The position numbers and the translations under genes were made by a program. The notes below the pieces were generated by a model, which did not search any database, was not told the origin of the DNA, and saw nothing but the letters and a program-made list of their open reading frames with translations. From Lunularia cruciata (taxonomy: Eukaryota; Streptophyta; Marchantiopsida; Lunulariales; Lunulariaceae): 64,000 nucleotides of DNA. This document shows, in pieces, positions 35,549 to 46,658 of this stretch. Numbering within the stretch: position 1 is the first letter of the stretch; every line of letters begins with the position of its first letter. The stretch is taken from assembly GCA_948567375.1 (NCBI GenBank), contig OX419758.1, forward strand, positions 19,783,001 to 19,847,000, in the 5' to 3' direction.

Positions 35549-36007
35549 CAAGTGTTGACTTGCTTAAGCATGGCCTTGATTTATGTGGTGTAGTCCACCA
35601 CATCAGGGCACTTGGCTTGGTAACGTGGTAGTAACATCTCCATTAATTGCAGAGCAGTGGCCATTAAGCGAGTGATGAAATTTGGGCCTTCTTACACTTG
35701 CACTTGCACCAATTTGGACTTTTTAGGTGCTTTTGGCACTTTGCTCTGCACTTCAGGTGCAGCCTCAGGAAGATCAGTCACAATGTTGACATCCTCTTCT
35801 TCTTTAGCATTGTTGGTAATTTGGTCCTCTTCCTTAGTTCAATCATCAGCCTTCTCTTCTCTTCTTGGCCAAAGTTCTTGGTCCTTTGACCACTTGGCTT
35901 GATCTTGCACTTCTACTATGGCTCCTTCTTCTTGCACATCTGGACTCAATGGTGCCTGCTTGGGCACTACCGCTTCCTCCACCATGTGTTCTTCTTCACT
36001 TGCAAGG
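35549..36007 (-). pseudogene. Coiled-coil ORF family, fragment b, acidic middle part
   Basis: The minus-strand reading is strongly acidic (ASEEEHMVEEAVVPKQAPLS, then EEGAIVEVQDQAKW, then EEEDVNIVTDLPEAAPEVQS). It lies between the copia element (from 36228) and element 2 (to 35543). It joins the head at 43.4-44.3 kb to the tail at 26.9-27.9 kb. Function unknown; two stops are visible. Confidence 0.45.
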
Positions 36008-36227
36008 TGTTAGGTTTTCCTCTTATGCCTTATGGTTACCCTGAATTTGGGATTTTAGCTCACTTGTAGGGGTGACAATGAGAGTGGATTGTGAGAAGGT
36101 GGTTGTACTTGACTTGCACATGACAAGAGCCTAAGTGAGTAAATTTTTCTTTTTGAAGCTTCTTGTGGATGTAGCCTCATTGAGGTGAACCACTTCCTCT
36201 ACCATGTGTTCTTCTTCATCTGCAAGG
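35973..36227 (+). repeat. Tandem duplication of copia LTR 5' part plus flank
   Basis: The host stretch CTTCCTCCACCATGTGTTCT followed by TGCAAGG and the first ~185 bp of the copia LTR (36008-36192) occurs once from 35973. The host stretch is repeated from 36193, after which the true LTR begins at 36228. The duplication therefore happened after insertion. The upstream LTR piece is not a separate element. Confidence 0.75.
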
Positions 36228-36486
36228 TGTTAGGTTTTCCTCTTATGCCTTATGGTTACCCTGTATTTGGGATTTAGCTCACTCGTAGGGGTGACAATGA
36301 GAGTGGATTGTGAGAAGGTGGTTGTACTTGACTTGCACATGACAAAAGCCTAAGTGAGTAAAGTTTGCTTTTTGAAGCTTCTTGTGGATGTTGCCTCACA
36401 TCAAGGTGAACCACATACTCCTATCTAATGTGTAAACTCACTTGTAATTTGTATGCTATTGCATCTCTTGTCAAATTTATCAAACA
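36228..36486 (+). repeat. 5' LTR of the copia element
   Basis: It begins TGTTAGG and ends CAAACA, with CAAGG before it. It is followed two bases later by the primer site TGGTATCAAAGC (36489-36500), a tRNA-Met type. Confidence 0.9.
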
Positions 36487-36488
36487 AA

Positions 36489-36500
36489 TGGTATCAAAGC
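36489..36500 (+). promoter_or_regulatory. Primer binding site of the copia element
   Basis: TGGTATCAAAGC is the usual initiator-Met primer site of plant copia elements (TGGTATCAGAGC) with one change. Confidence 0.8.
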
Positions 36501-38820
36501 GAGTTGATGTGGATGATGGAGGCCATGGGAATTAGAGACAAGTTGTGGCTCAATGGAGTTGATGCATAAAGCAATTTCATACTAAAGGCTGAACCTCAGT
36601 TTGAGGACCTAGGTCAATTTTCTGTTCCCCCATACTCTGTAATTTCTTGAGAGGAAGGGAGTTGTGAACCTCTAGGACCGTGGTAGTGTCAATATCAAAA
36701 CCAGAGCATGAAGAAGAAGAGAAGACAGCAAGCAGTAGCAACTTTGGAATGAAAGAGTGTTGTATTTTTTCAGTAGATCGTGATCATCACAACTTTTTGT
36801 AGGGAATGCAAACTTCCTTTTTGAATTTGTTTAGATCTTCACCCTCACTTCCATCTGGGCAGCATAGCAGTTGCCTATAACGCAAGTGGAAGTTTGAGAG
36901 GATGAAGCTAAAGTTGTTCAAAAGGACTGTGTAAAAGGTATGTCCACTTGAAGTAGAGAATCTTCAGATAAGTCTCTTAAGCAGAATGTGGAAGGGACCA
37001 TGTAGATATTGTTGGAGCAGAGCATGAGGTTGGCGACCAAGAAGTGATCAACTCCCACTCTGTGCAGTCAATGGACAGCTTGTTGGCAACCCATGCAAGA
37101 ATCCTTCCAGAGCAGCTCTTGGCAACCTCTCTCTGCAATACTTTCCTTGTTTTCTCTATAAAGGCTAGCTCCGTAGACCTGTTATTGAAGTCCATGAAGG
37201 TAGAACACCTGAGTTGTCCCGAGTTCTATATGTTGCCTTTGGAAGGACTAAATTCTATATCTCATTGCACTGCAGCAAAATCAAGAGATAACTTTAAATT
37301 TATCAAATAAATCTGACCCCTTCATACAAAGATTTGATAGTAATTGACATTAACAGAAATTGACATTGAGAACATAGATTGCTACCTAGTCATAACAATT
37401 TCAAGAGACAGGTTTACAACTTATGTGTCTTGAATTTCCTTTAAGCAATTCAGCCAACAAGGAAAAGAGAATTGCCGTTATTGAAAATAAATTCACTCAC
37501 AAAGGCTGCAGCAGTGACCCAACAGTTTGACAATGGTGTTGCTTACCTGGAGTTGGAAGAATTTTTTTCTTTATTAATTTTCCACCAATTTTTTCCTTTA
37601 GTTGTTGCTGCTAACATTATCAAAGCTCCCCTCAGAACCAAAGTGGAGCTCTTGATCTCTCTTGTTCTCTCTTGTCCTCAAGACTGACTGAACCATGCAG
37701 TATCCTGCCACCTTTTGTAATTAATCCTATGCCTTGACATGGTGAAGCCGGCAGTGCTTCATGCGCCTTCCTTGTTAACATAAATACTATATAGTATTTC
37801 CCAATAGTGTCAAGTTAGTCTGGAGGTACATTCCATTACTTCCCAAAGGTTTTGAGCTTCAAGACTAGGGTAGTAGAGTACACCAGGAGACCAAAAAATG
37901 CACCTACAGAAGGTTTTTGGGTGAAGATTGTGTCATAGGGGTGGACAGCCTTTTATCACTTGATGTAACTGTTACATCAAGATTGAGTAGTGCGGTAGGT
38001 TTGATGTTGCTATTACTTGTGATCAAGTGAACTCTTGATGGCCTGCATATTGAGAACATTGAGAAATCCTTTGCACACAATGATTTGAAATGTCTTACAA
38101 GTTTACCAATGAGAAGGATATAACACTAGAAGCAATAGCTCCCACGTGGTGAAGGAGGAGCTGGTGAAGATTGACCTAGAATGAAGAAGAACCAGTTGGT
38201 GGAAGGAAGGATCAGAAGTAGATAGAAGGCTCTTCATCACATTACTACCAAATTCTTGTTAGAATTGAAGGAAGGTAGGAACTGAAATCTTGAGGAGATG
38301 GTGGCCATTGGATGGTGAAAGTACCTGCTTATTGCTTATAGTGAATGTAGTTTTTTACTTACTTAAATATTCATTGTTAAAAAGTCTAAAGATTTGCACA
38401 ATCCTTATCCAGATTTCCTGAGCAAGTTCTGTAGTGAATTTTTGAATATTTATACTGGCAAAACTCCTCCTCAGTTAAGGGTTTTCTGTTAGCCAAAGAG
38501 AGTCAATGAGGGAGAAGTCTTAGAATGTGGTATAGGATCCAAGGTTTTACTCCCCCTTCCCTCCTTTGAATTCATTCATAACTTTTGACTCAAAACTTGG
38601 ATGAATAATCTGTTTAGTGTGTTGGAAAGCTTATCTTTAGGGCTACAAGTTGATGCAACAAGGTTGACTTTGAGTATTTGATGGAGCTACTGTAAAATGA
38701 TTTCTGTCTTATGACCCACTCCCTTGAGTATTGGAGTTTTAAGGTAGAAGGTTTAGCGAATCAAGAAGAGTCTCTAAGTGCAGCAATAGCCTTAGTAGTA
38801 CTTGTAGAGTAGAAGAAAAT
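36501..38820. other. Unusually long leader of the copia element, possibly foreign
   Basis: About 2.3 kb separate the primer site and gag, far more than copia elements usually carry. No retroviral domain was seen. On the minus strand there is splice-like text: CTCCAG|GTAAGCAAC near 37545 and TTTTGCTGCAG| near 37270, with an open stretch at 36977-37195 downstream. A captured or inserted gene piece is possible, but no product was recognised. Confidence 0.35.
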
Positions 38821-38824
38821 CAAG

Positions 38825-39661
38825 ATGGGTACTTTGAAGCTTGGTGGACCCAAGTTTGATGTGGCAGAGTTTGATGGCCGCGTGGATTACTTGTTGTGTG
38901 AACAATAGGTGAAAGGAGTATTGAGGGCAACTGGTTTGGGTAAGCTCTTGAGGGAGAAATATGAGGATGTGAGACAAAGTGATTAGGACAACATGCAAGA
39001 GCAAGCCATGAATATTTTTTTGCTTCACCTTCAACCCAATGTGATCAAGAAAGTGAGGGAGCATTTTGGTTTTACCTCCTTTTTTGATGCACTTCAGAGC
39101 AAGTTCCATCAGAATGAATTGTCAAATAGATTGTACACCAATTTCAAACTAATCACATTCAAGTTGAAACTAGGGACCAACATTCAAGACCATGTGGATG
39201 CATTTTGTGACCTAGTAGTTGACTTGAAAAACTTAGGAAAGGACTTGAATGAGGAGCGGAAGGTGCTGCACTTGTTGGTTCCTTGTTGCCGTCCTATCAG
39301 TCACTTTCATGAGTTTTGTTGCACCATGAGAAAAAGACTATTACCTTTGAAGAGGTGACAACAACTCTACTTACGGATGACTTGCAACAGAAACTTGTTG
39401 CAACCTCAATGTCATCTTCTACTTAGGGCAATGCTTTGGTGGATGACTAATGATGGTGAAAAGGGGAAAAGCAAGGCAAGGTCCAGGTCCAGGTCTAAGT
39501 CTAAAGGCAAGTCCAAGGAGAGGAAACAAGTGACTTGTTGGGGATGTGGCAAAGTAGGCCATGTGAAGGAGTGTAAAGCTAAGGGCAAAGGAAAGGTAGA
39601 TGAAGGCTCTTTAGCAAACATAGCTTATGTTGAAGAGGATACTCATCTGTTGGATGATTAG
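38825..39661 (+). pseudogene. Gag of the copia element
   Basis: It starts at ATG 38825 (MGTLKLGGPKFDVAEFDG..) and contains capsid text (LSNRLYTNFKLITFKL, GTNIQDHVDAF, LLVPC). It ends with a basic stretch and the knuckle CWGCGKVGHVKEC (C-x2-C-x4-H-x4-C intact) near 39534-39575. Two in-frame stops (after YLLCEQ and after RQSD) and a frameshift interrupt it. Confidence 0.75.
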
Positions 39662-39742
39662 TATAATTTGTGACATTGTGGGTATGCCCTTTGTGCCTCA
39701 TCTCCTAGTATGGATGATGAGTAGATTCTAGATTGTGCTTTC

Positions 39743-41100
39743 TTGTACCATACATGCTATATCAAGGAGTTCTTCTATTCACTTTCAACATCAAATGGTT
39801 CAGTTCTTATGGGGAATGATCAACCTTGTGGGATTGAGGGTATTGGATCCATAAGGATTCAAATGTTTGATGGAGCTATGTGGAAGTTCAATGATGTTTG
39901 GTTCATACCTAACATGAAGAAGAACCTGATTTCCCTTGGAGTATTGCATGCCAAAGGTTATCAATGGAGTGTTGGTGATGGGGTACTTTGAGTCACTTCT
40001 AGTGGAAAGGTTATCTTGCAAGGTAACTTTTGAAAGAATCTATTTGTATTGGAGGACACTATAGTGTGTGGAGAAGACAATGTAACTAGGCTTTGAGATA
40101 GGATGATGATTGTGTGGCATTCACAGCTAGGTCATTTAAGTGAGAAGGGTTTGGCTGTCTTGAAAAGAAATGGCTTGCTATTTGGCTTGAAGACTGTGAA
40201 GTTGGATTTTTGTGAGCAATGCATCTTTGGAAAACAGAACAAAACTGTTTTTGGAGTGGGGACCATAGCTCCAAGGGTCTACTTGAGTATGTACATAGTG
40301 ATGTGTGGGGACCATCCCCTACACCCTCACACTCTGGAAGAACTTACTATGTGACATTTATTGATGATTACTTGAGGTTTGTGTGAATTTATTTCATGCA
40401 CCACAAGTCTGAAGTCTTTGCCACTTTCAAGAAGTGGAAGACCCAAGTGGAGACTCAGATTGGGGAGAAGGTGAGATGTTTGAGATCAAACAACAGCGGG
40501 GAGTATGTCTCTGAAGAGTTTTAGGCATATTGTATAGAACATGGGATAACTTGCCACCTTACCACAGTTTACACTCTGCAGCGGAACGGTGTTGCTGAGC
40601 AGCTCAACCAGACATTATTAGAACATGCATAGAGTATGTTGAGCAAATCAAAGTTTCCACATGAGTTTTGGGCTGAAGCTGTCAACACAACAACATATGT
40701 GGTAAATATTTCTCCATCTAGTGCAATCAACTTCAAGACGCCATATGAGTTGAGGCATCAGCAACCAGCTGATTATGGTAGATTGAAGATATTTGGTTGT
40801 GATGCATATTCACTCACACCTAAGGAGAATAGGTCCAAGTTGGATGCTAAGTCAAAGAAATGTGTTTTCCTTGGCTATGCAAGTGGAGTGCAAGCTTATA
40901 GGTTATGGGATCCAATAGCATGTAAGCGTATGGTTAGTAGGGATGTTTCCTTTAATGAATCCATATCATTCATGGAGGGAGAGAATGCTCAGGATCCCTA
41001 CACTGACAAAGGCAAGTCTCCCATTTTGGATCTTGCTGAGGGGGAGATTGATCACTTAAGTGATGAGCAAGAAGGGGGTGCTCCTGTAGCATAGCAAGTT
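39743..41100 (+). pseudogene. Protease remnant, GAG-pre-integrase and integrase of the copia element
   Basis: 39743-39991 reads like the end of a copia protease (VWFIPNMKKNLISLGVLHAK). 40103-40354 holds WHSQLGHLSEKGL and FCEQCIFGK, the HHCC zinc motif. The core reads TFIDDYLRFV, then RSNNSGEY (RSDNGGEY in active copies, so one catalytic Asp is changed to Asn), then VAEQLNQTLLE. 40636-41094 is open and covers the core end (PHEFWAEAVNTTTYVVN, FGCDAY). Confidence 0.8.
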
Positions 41101-41118
41101 ATTGAGGAGCAAGTACAA

Positions 41119-42140
41119 GTGGAGCAAGTAGTTGCTAGTGAGCAACAAAATGTTCTAGGTCAGTCTCACATTGGTCCTGCACATGGATATCAAGCACAAA
41201 GTTCATGCAAGAGGTCATCAAGGTGTGCTAGTCAAGCTCCAAACAAATATGGTACGTGGATTGATATAACAAAGTTGTTGGATGCTGACTTGACTTTTGG
41301 GGATGATGCTCATGCTTTGGTCTTGGAAGAGGATGAACCCTCATCCTACAAGGAGGCATATTCTTCTAGTGAAAAGGATGAGTGGTTTGGTTCTATGGAG
41401 AAGGAGATAGATTCCTTGAGGGATAACAAGACTTGGGAGCTAGTTAGGTTACCTAAGGATCAACAAGTGATAGATTGCAAGTGGATCCACAAGTTGAAGG
41501 AGGGTCCTAAGGAGGGATCAAAGATCTACAAGGCTAGGTTGGTAGCAAAGGTGTTCACTCAAGAGAAGGGGTTGGACTAAAATGAGATCTTTCTCTTGCA
41601 AAGTATTCTACAATACGTCTATTATGTATGCCTATTGTATTATTTGGTCCTACTTCAGATCAAATGGATGTTGTCATGCCGTTTCTCTATGGCACCTTGG
41701 ATGAGAGGATCTTCATGAGACAACCTGTGAGGTTTGCAAAGAAAGGCTAGGAGGACAAGGTATGCAGATTGCTGAAGTCCTTGTATGGATTGAAGCAAGC
41801 AACTCGCCAATAGAACTAGAGGTTTGATGTGTTTATGCATGCTCAAGGTTTCAATAGGAGTTTCTTTGATCCTTGTGTGTACATGAAACCAGTGAGTAAT
41901 AAGACCTTTGGTTTTTATTGTGTTGTATGTGGATGACATGTTGATAGCTTCCAAGGATAGATTTGAGGTGAACAAGCTCAAGGTGCTCATGAGTTTGGAG
42001 TTCAGGATGGGGGATCTAGGGTTGGCTACAAGGATATTAGGCGTGGAGATCAAGAGGAACTTAGGCACTGGTCAGTTGTGGTTGATGCATGGTAATTATT
42101 CTAGGAAGGTACTTGCTAGGTTCAGCATGGAGAACTGTAA
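41119..42140 (+). pseudogene. Reverse transcriptase of the copia element
   Basis: The open stretch 41119-41580 includes EPSSYKEAYSSSEKDEWFG, then MEKEIDSLRDNKTWELVRLP and KARLVAKVFTQEKGLD. After a frameshifted zone, 41908 onward reads IVLYVDDMLIASKD with the catalytic YVDD intact. Stops between them abolish function. Confidence 0.8.
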
Positions 42141-42235
42141 ACCAGTAAGTACTCCTTTAGCTTCTCATTTTAAGCTTCCAACGGCATGTTGTCCTACAAA
42201 TGATGTGGAGAAGGGTTTGATGGCTAACATTCCTT

Positions 42236-42830
42236 ATGAGAAGCTATTGGGAGTCTTTGTACTTGATGACTTGCACTAGACCTGATCTTGCCCTAGCAAT
42301 GGGTAAGGTGTGCAGGTATATGTCAAATCCAGGAAGGACACATTGGGAAGCAATTAAGTGGATTCTCATGTATTTGAGAGGTACACTAGACTATGGGCTC
42401 TTATTTGATAGAAGATCAATGAATACTTCATTACTAGATGGCTATGTACATGCTGACTATGGACAAGATCTGGACAAGTGGAGGTCAACAATAGGATATG
42501 TATTCACATCTGGTGGTCCTACCTTGTTGGAGATCTAACTTGCAGAAGTATGTTGCACAGTCTACTACAGAAGCTGAGTATGTGGCAGCAGTGGAAGCAG
42601 CAAAGGAGGCAATTTGGTTGGATAGACTTGTTGTTGAGATGGGGCTAATGCATGGTAATGTAATGCTTCATTGTGACAGTCAAAGTGCTTTACACCTAGC
42701 TGAAAATCAGGTGATGGATAGTAGGGTTAAGCATATAGACATCAGATATCACTTTCTTAGGCAAGCTATGTCTTAGAAAATGTTTGATCTAGTCAAGATT
42801 GATGGTAAGCTCAACCCAGCTAATGCCTTT
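42236..42830 (+). pseudogene. RNase H of the copia element
   Basis: Two overlapping frames read TRPDLALAMGKVCRYMSNPG, ILMYLRGTLDYGLLF, DLDKWRSTIGYVFTSGG, then AQSTTEAEYVAAVEAAKEAI, WL and CDSQSALHLAEN. All are copia RNase H blocks. A single frameshift near 42530 separates them. Confidence 0.8.
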
Positions 42831-43094
42831 ACCAAAGTCATACCTTTAGAAAGTTTCTCTAGGCATTGTGCTACCCTGCAGGTTGTGCAAGTGGAGCATG
42901 AATAGGGTTACCTAGCAATGGAGGTGACCTTGGCTGTTTTGGTTACTCTATCCCTGTATGGGCTACGGTTATAAGTTCTAATTTATTCTAGTTTAAAGGA
43001 GGGGTCAAGTGATTGGCTGTCTATCTAAAACTTCCCATTGAGTGATAAATTATTGCAAGGTTACTAACCCCAAGACAAGAGTCAAGGTGGAGTT

Positions 43095-43354
43095 TGTTAA
43101 GTTTTACTCTTATGCCTTATGGTTGCACAGTATTTGGGATTTTGGCTCACTCGCAAGGGTGACAGTGAGAGTGGACTGTGAGAAGGTGGTGGTATTGGAC
43201 TTGCACATGACAAGAGCCTGAGTGAGTAAAGTTTGCTTTTTGAAGCTTCTTATGGATGTAGCCTCACATCAAGGTGAACCACATACTCCTATCTAATGCA
43301 TAAACTCACTTGTAATCTGTATGCTATTGTGTCTCTTGTCAGATTTATTGAACA
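43095..43354 (+). repeat. 3' LTR of the copia element
   Basis: It begins TGTTAAG and ends TTGAACA, preceded by the purine-rich CAAGGTGGAGTT (43083-43094) and followed by CAAGG. Confidence 0.9.
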
Positions 43355-43359
43355 CAAGG

Positions 43360-44300
43360 CCCTCATCCATGGTTTGGTCCTACACTTGGAGAGCAGATTG
43401 AGTAGATTGATCATCTTCCCAAGTTTCTTCTCATTCTTCATTTTCTACTAAGGTGGAAGTTGATCCTTGCAAAGTGAAGGACTCCCTGCTCCTCCTTGTA
43501 GTCATCTTTATCCATCTTAGTGTCCTTGGCTTCATCTTTTGAAGAGTACACTTCAACAATCTTAGCACTCACCTTTGTATTCTTGGTTAGAGGAAGTCAT
43601 TTCTTCTTTGGGATGGTGTTCTTCCTCTTTGGAGCCTTGGGCAAGGCCATTTTTTCATCTATAGGCACAAATTGCCATGTCTTTGCAAAGTTTGCATCCG
43701 CTAGCCAATACTTGTCAATCTTGGTAGGTCTTTTAGGTTGTGCTTCAAAATAACCTACAAGACGAAAATGTGTAGGGAACCTCTTCCTCTATTCCTTGGT
43801 TAAAAGGTTTGTCCCCATGGAGTAGTGCACTGCAAAAGGAGCAATGTAAGTAGCTCCTCCTTTGTCTTCAATATCTCTATGTAGGAGCTTGCGCTGCTTG
43901 TCAAACATTTCAGCCCAATCCACAAGCTCTCTTGCATACATATAATCAAAGAACACTGCCTTGTCATTGGTTAAGTAGGTGGTTTGTTTCTATTTGAAAA
44001 GTTTCATAACTTCTTCCACAATGGCTCTTTGTGCAGGGTCCTTGTAACTAGCTACACTCCATCCATTGTTCTTGGAACTATTTAACTGGCTCTTGATCTC
44101 AGGGGTTAACTCATTGTCTACAAATTTTGTGTCTATAGTCATTGCTCCTACAACCTTAGCATCCAAGCCAAGTACCATTTGCCAATGGTCCTTAGTCCAA
44201 TTCAACGGATAACCCCACATTCCTCCTTAAGTCCTCTCTCTATTGCCTCTCATCTCATTGATCATATGAAAGTCTAACAACTCCCAATTCCAAAATATGA
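43360..44300 (-). pseudogene. Coiled-coil ORF family, fragment b, N-terminal part
   Basis: The minus-strand stretch 43990-44220 reads WGYPLNWTKDHWQMVLGLDA, then TIDTKFVDNELTPEIKSQL, then NNGWSVASYKDPAQRAIVEE. After one stop it continues with TTYLTNDKAVFFDYMYAREL, VDWAEMF and a basic end KAPKRKNTIPKKK. It aligns with fragment a at 17.65-17.96 kb. The family is not recognised. It looks like a globular head followed by acidic and coiled-coil parts, and repeated occurrence next to LTR-like sequence suggests a retroelement extra ORF. Confidence 0.5.
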
Positions 44301-45428
44301 ATCTTAAGTGCTTACTTCTAATTACGTCGATCTTGCAGTATATTGCCCATTTGTTCACAGCAAGGGATTTAACAATACATCCATTCTATCAAGAAAAGAA
44401 CACAAATTGTTAAGTTTATCCTTCATTGTGGTCCACACACGTTTGGTCCCCATTTCCATGAATCCTCACCCATGGATTTGTCCTTCCAGTTACAAGTAGT
44501 CTTGTAGGACTTCAAAAACTTGGCACATTTTTTCTTTAATTTCTCTCTATTCATGGACAAAGAGAATCCATTACCAAATCTCACAAGGAAGGTGACCATA
44601 TAATTGAATGCAATATTTTTATGAATGAGTTTCTTGCTGCTGCCACCATGGATCTGTTTAAAGTGCTCTGAATCATCAAGTTAATCAAGAATTTTCCTGT
44701 AGTGATGTGACACCATCCGGAATCTATTTTCCTCACATTTTTCTCTGCTTAAATTACTAATAGAAGGTGCAATGCTTTACTTCCTGGAGTGGATGGAGCA
44801 GATATTATAGAGCAAACCACTTTCAGTAGCTCTTGAATTCTGTGCACATGCCGGAATGGAAGTATTATGGGAAGGAATAAAAATGGGATTAGAAATATGA
44901 AGACTAGGAGGAAAAATTCACTCTATGTATAAGAAGGTGGACTGGAAACAAAATCAACATCAACAATCCTGATGGGTGTGCACTCCATGATCACTGGTTT
45001 TATCTTTCAATTTCCAAGTGTGAGTGCTAAAGATGGCGCACTATGAACTCCTCCAAGCAGGAGTACCATGAATCTGTCTAAGAGATTCATGTTATTCATG
45101 GTATTATTCACACTATTTTTTAACTCCAATTTTGCTTGGATTGCATTCCACTCTTGCCTTTTGTTTGCTTTGATTGCATTTCCCCTAATTCAAGGGAATT
45201 CAACTCTTGCCTGCAAATAGCTCCACTTCAGACTCAAATCCCTTTCATCCACTGATTCAAATTCATTAGACAGGTGTTTTAATTTGATGATGACACACGG
45301 AATGACATGTCATCTTGTTGTTCCATTATGAACATGTCATGTTAGGAAAAGTTCTCATTAATGTACTGTGCTCTTAATTCTTACCATAAACCTCCCATAA
45401 GTCCCGTATCCAACCTGAAATGGCCCAA
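44301..45428. other. No clear gene; possible upstream part of fragment b, then unique AT-rich DNA
   Basis: Minus-strand scraps near 44500-44600 (FNYMVTFLVRFGNGFSLSMN) may continue the head of fragment b. From about 44900 to 45428 nothing coding or repeated was recognised. Confidence 0.3.
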
Positions 45429-45695
45429 AAAATCTTATAAGCCAAGATAACTGACATCTGTATGTGTAGAATTATTTTTTTTCCTATATAAACAATAAAA
45501 CTTCAATATAAGTTCATGTCAGTATTTACATTATAGTTTCTTTTAAGAGCAATTTGTGAAATGGCCCAAAAAATACCTTCAGTAGCCCATGACCTTTCTT
45601 TATGGACTATTCCCTTTTGCTTGACTTTTTCTGGATAAAGTTTACTGGACATGTCCCATAGCCGCATGCTTCTAATAAATTCAAAATAAGCCAAA

Positions 45696-45720
45696 TTCAA
45701 ATTCAAATTCAAAATTCAAA
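45696..45720. repeat. Short AAATTC microsatellite
   Basis: Consecutive AAATTC-type units lie just before the inner hairpin. Confidence 0.6.
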
Positions 45721-45724
45721 TTGG

Positions 45725-45799
45725 ATAAGGTTTCCATAGTTTCTGAAACTAAAACCCCCTAATAGGAGGTTTCAAATTCAGAAACTATGGAAACCTTAT
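45725..45799. repeat. 75-bp hairpin
   Basis: Perfect 23-bp arms (45725-45747 and 45777-45799; tip ATAAGGTTTCCATAG) enclose an inner stem AAACCCCCT/AGGAGGTTT with one mismatch. No coding role; probably a miniature fold-back element. Confidence 0.75.
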
Positions 45800-46488
45800 G
45801 CAATTATAGTGATTCCCCATAAAACATTTTCAATGCGTGAAAAATTTGCCCAAAATTTATCTTATGGATTTTACTGGGTGTCTGGAACCTGTAATGTTTT
45901 ACGGGGCTACGGGTATTGCCCATTGGACGTAGGTGTCCCACAGCATTTCCTTATGGAATTTTACGACTTGCCGTAAAAGTTTTAGGGGTATTTATGGGAG
46001 TTGACAACACTAAATTTGAAACTCGGGATTCTTTTGTTTTGTGAGCTACTCGTTTGCAGGATGACTCTGGTTCACGGGCGACTCTTGCGGGCAGATTCAA
46101 TGTCAGCATAAAATAGGGTAATATGGTGTAAACAGGGTCATCTTGTGAAATTGCTCTTAAAAGAAACTATAATGTAAATACTGACATGAACTTATATTGA
46201 AGTTTTCATTGTTCATATTGGAAAAAAAGTAATTCTACACATACAGATGTCAGTTATCTTGGCTTATAAGATTTTAGTGGAAGAGGAAAAAAGAAAACGA
46301 AATCAATCAAAACAGCTGGAAAGTTGCCTTCCATGTTACATTTGCTCCTTGACATTTCAATGAACATTCACTCAATTTGTAGCAAAAAGAAGTCTAACTA
46401 AAATGGAAACCAGAGGAGAGACTCAAACCAAAAATAAAAAATAAAAAATTAAATGAAATATATAAACATATATATTATATATTCTAAT

Positions 46489-46658
46489 TATCAGTACATT
46501 ATAAGATTAAAATTAGTTAATTATACATGCTAATTACTATGGAGAAAATGCATTCAAGAGAAAGATTTATTTTATATATATAGTGTGTTTTCTGAGTGCA
46601 TTTTTTCACAATAATTAGCATGTATAATTAACTAATTTTAATCTTATAGTTATTGATA
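46489..46658. repeat. MITE-like hairpin, 170 bp
   Basis: Left arm 46489-46552 and right arm 46598-46658 are near-perfect inverted copies (core TAAGATTAAAATTAGTTAAT and its complement) with an AT-rich loop of about 45 bp. The structure fits a miniature inverted-repeat element. The superfamily is not evident, and TA-type target sites cannot be separated from the AT-rich flanks. Confidence 0.65.

Larger units (their letters stand above)
36228..43354 (+). mobile_element. Ty1/copia retrotransposon, near full length, inactive
   Basis: LTRs of 259 and 260 bp (36228-36486 and 43095-43354) are flanked by CAAGG on both sides (36223-36227 and 43355-43359). Domain order is gag, GAG-pre-integrase/integrase, RT, RNase H, which defines copia. 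It is the best-preserved element here, with open stretches of 120-153 codons, but stops and frameshifts remain. By eye the LTRs differ at about 25 positions. An unusual 2.3-kb leader precedes gag. It splits coiled-coil fragment b. Confidence 0.9.
45429..46275. repeat. Fold-back structure with ~127-bp inverted arms
   Basis: Arms 45429-45555 and 46148-46275 are reverse complements with about half a dozen differences (outer tip AAAATCTTATAAGCC). No clear target duplication flanks the whole. An 18-bp direct repeat, TGAAATGGCCCAAAAAAT, stands at 45416-45433 and 45557-45574, on both sides of the left arm only. The inside is non-coding and has a second hairpin. It is either a decayed TIR element or an inverted duplication. 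Confidence 0.7.

Noticed and set aside
36008-36192. Separate solo copia LTR before the copia element
   Set aside because: It is only the first ~185 bp of the LTR, and the preceding host 35 bp is duplicated with it, so it is a tandem duplication.
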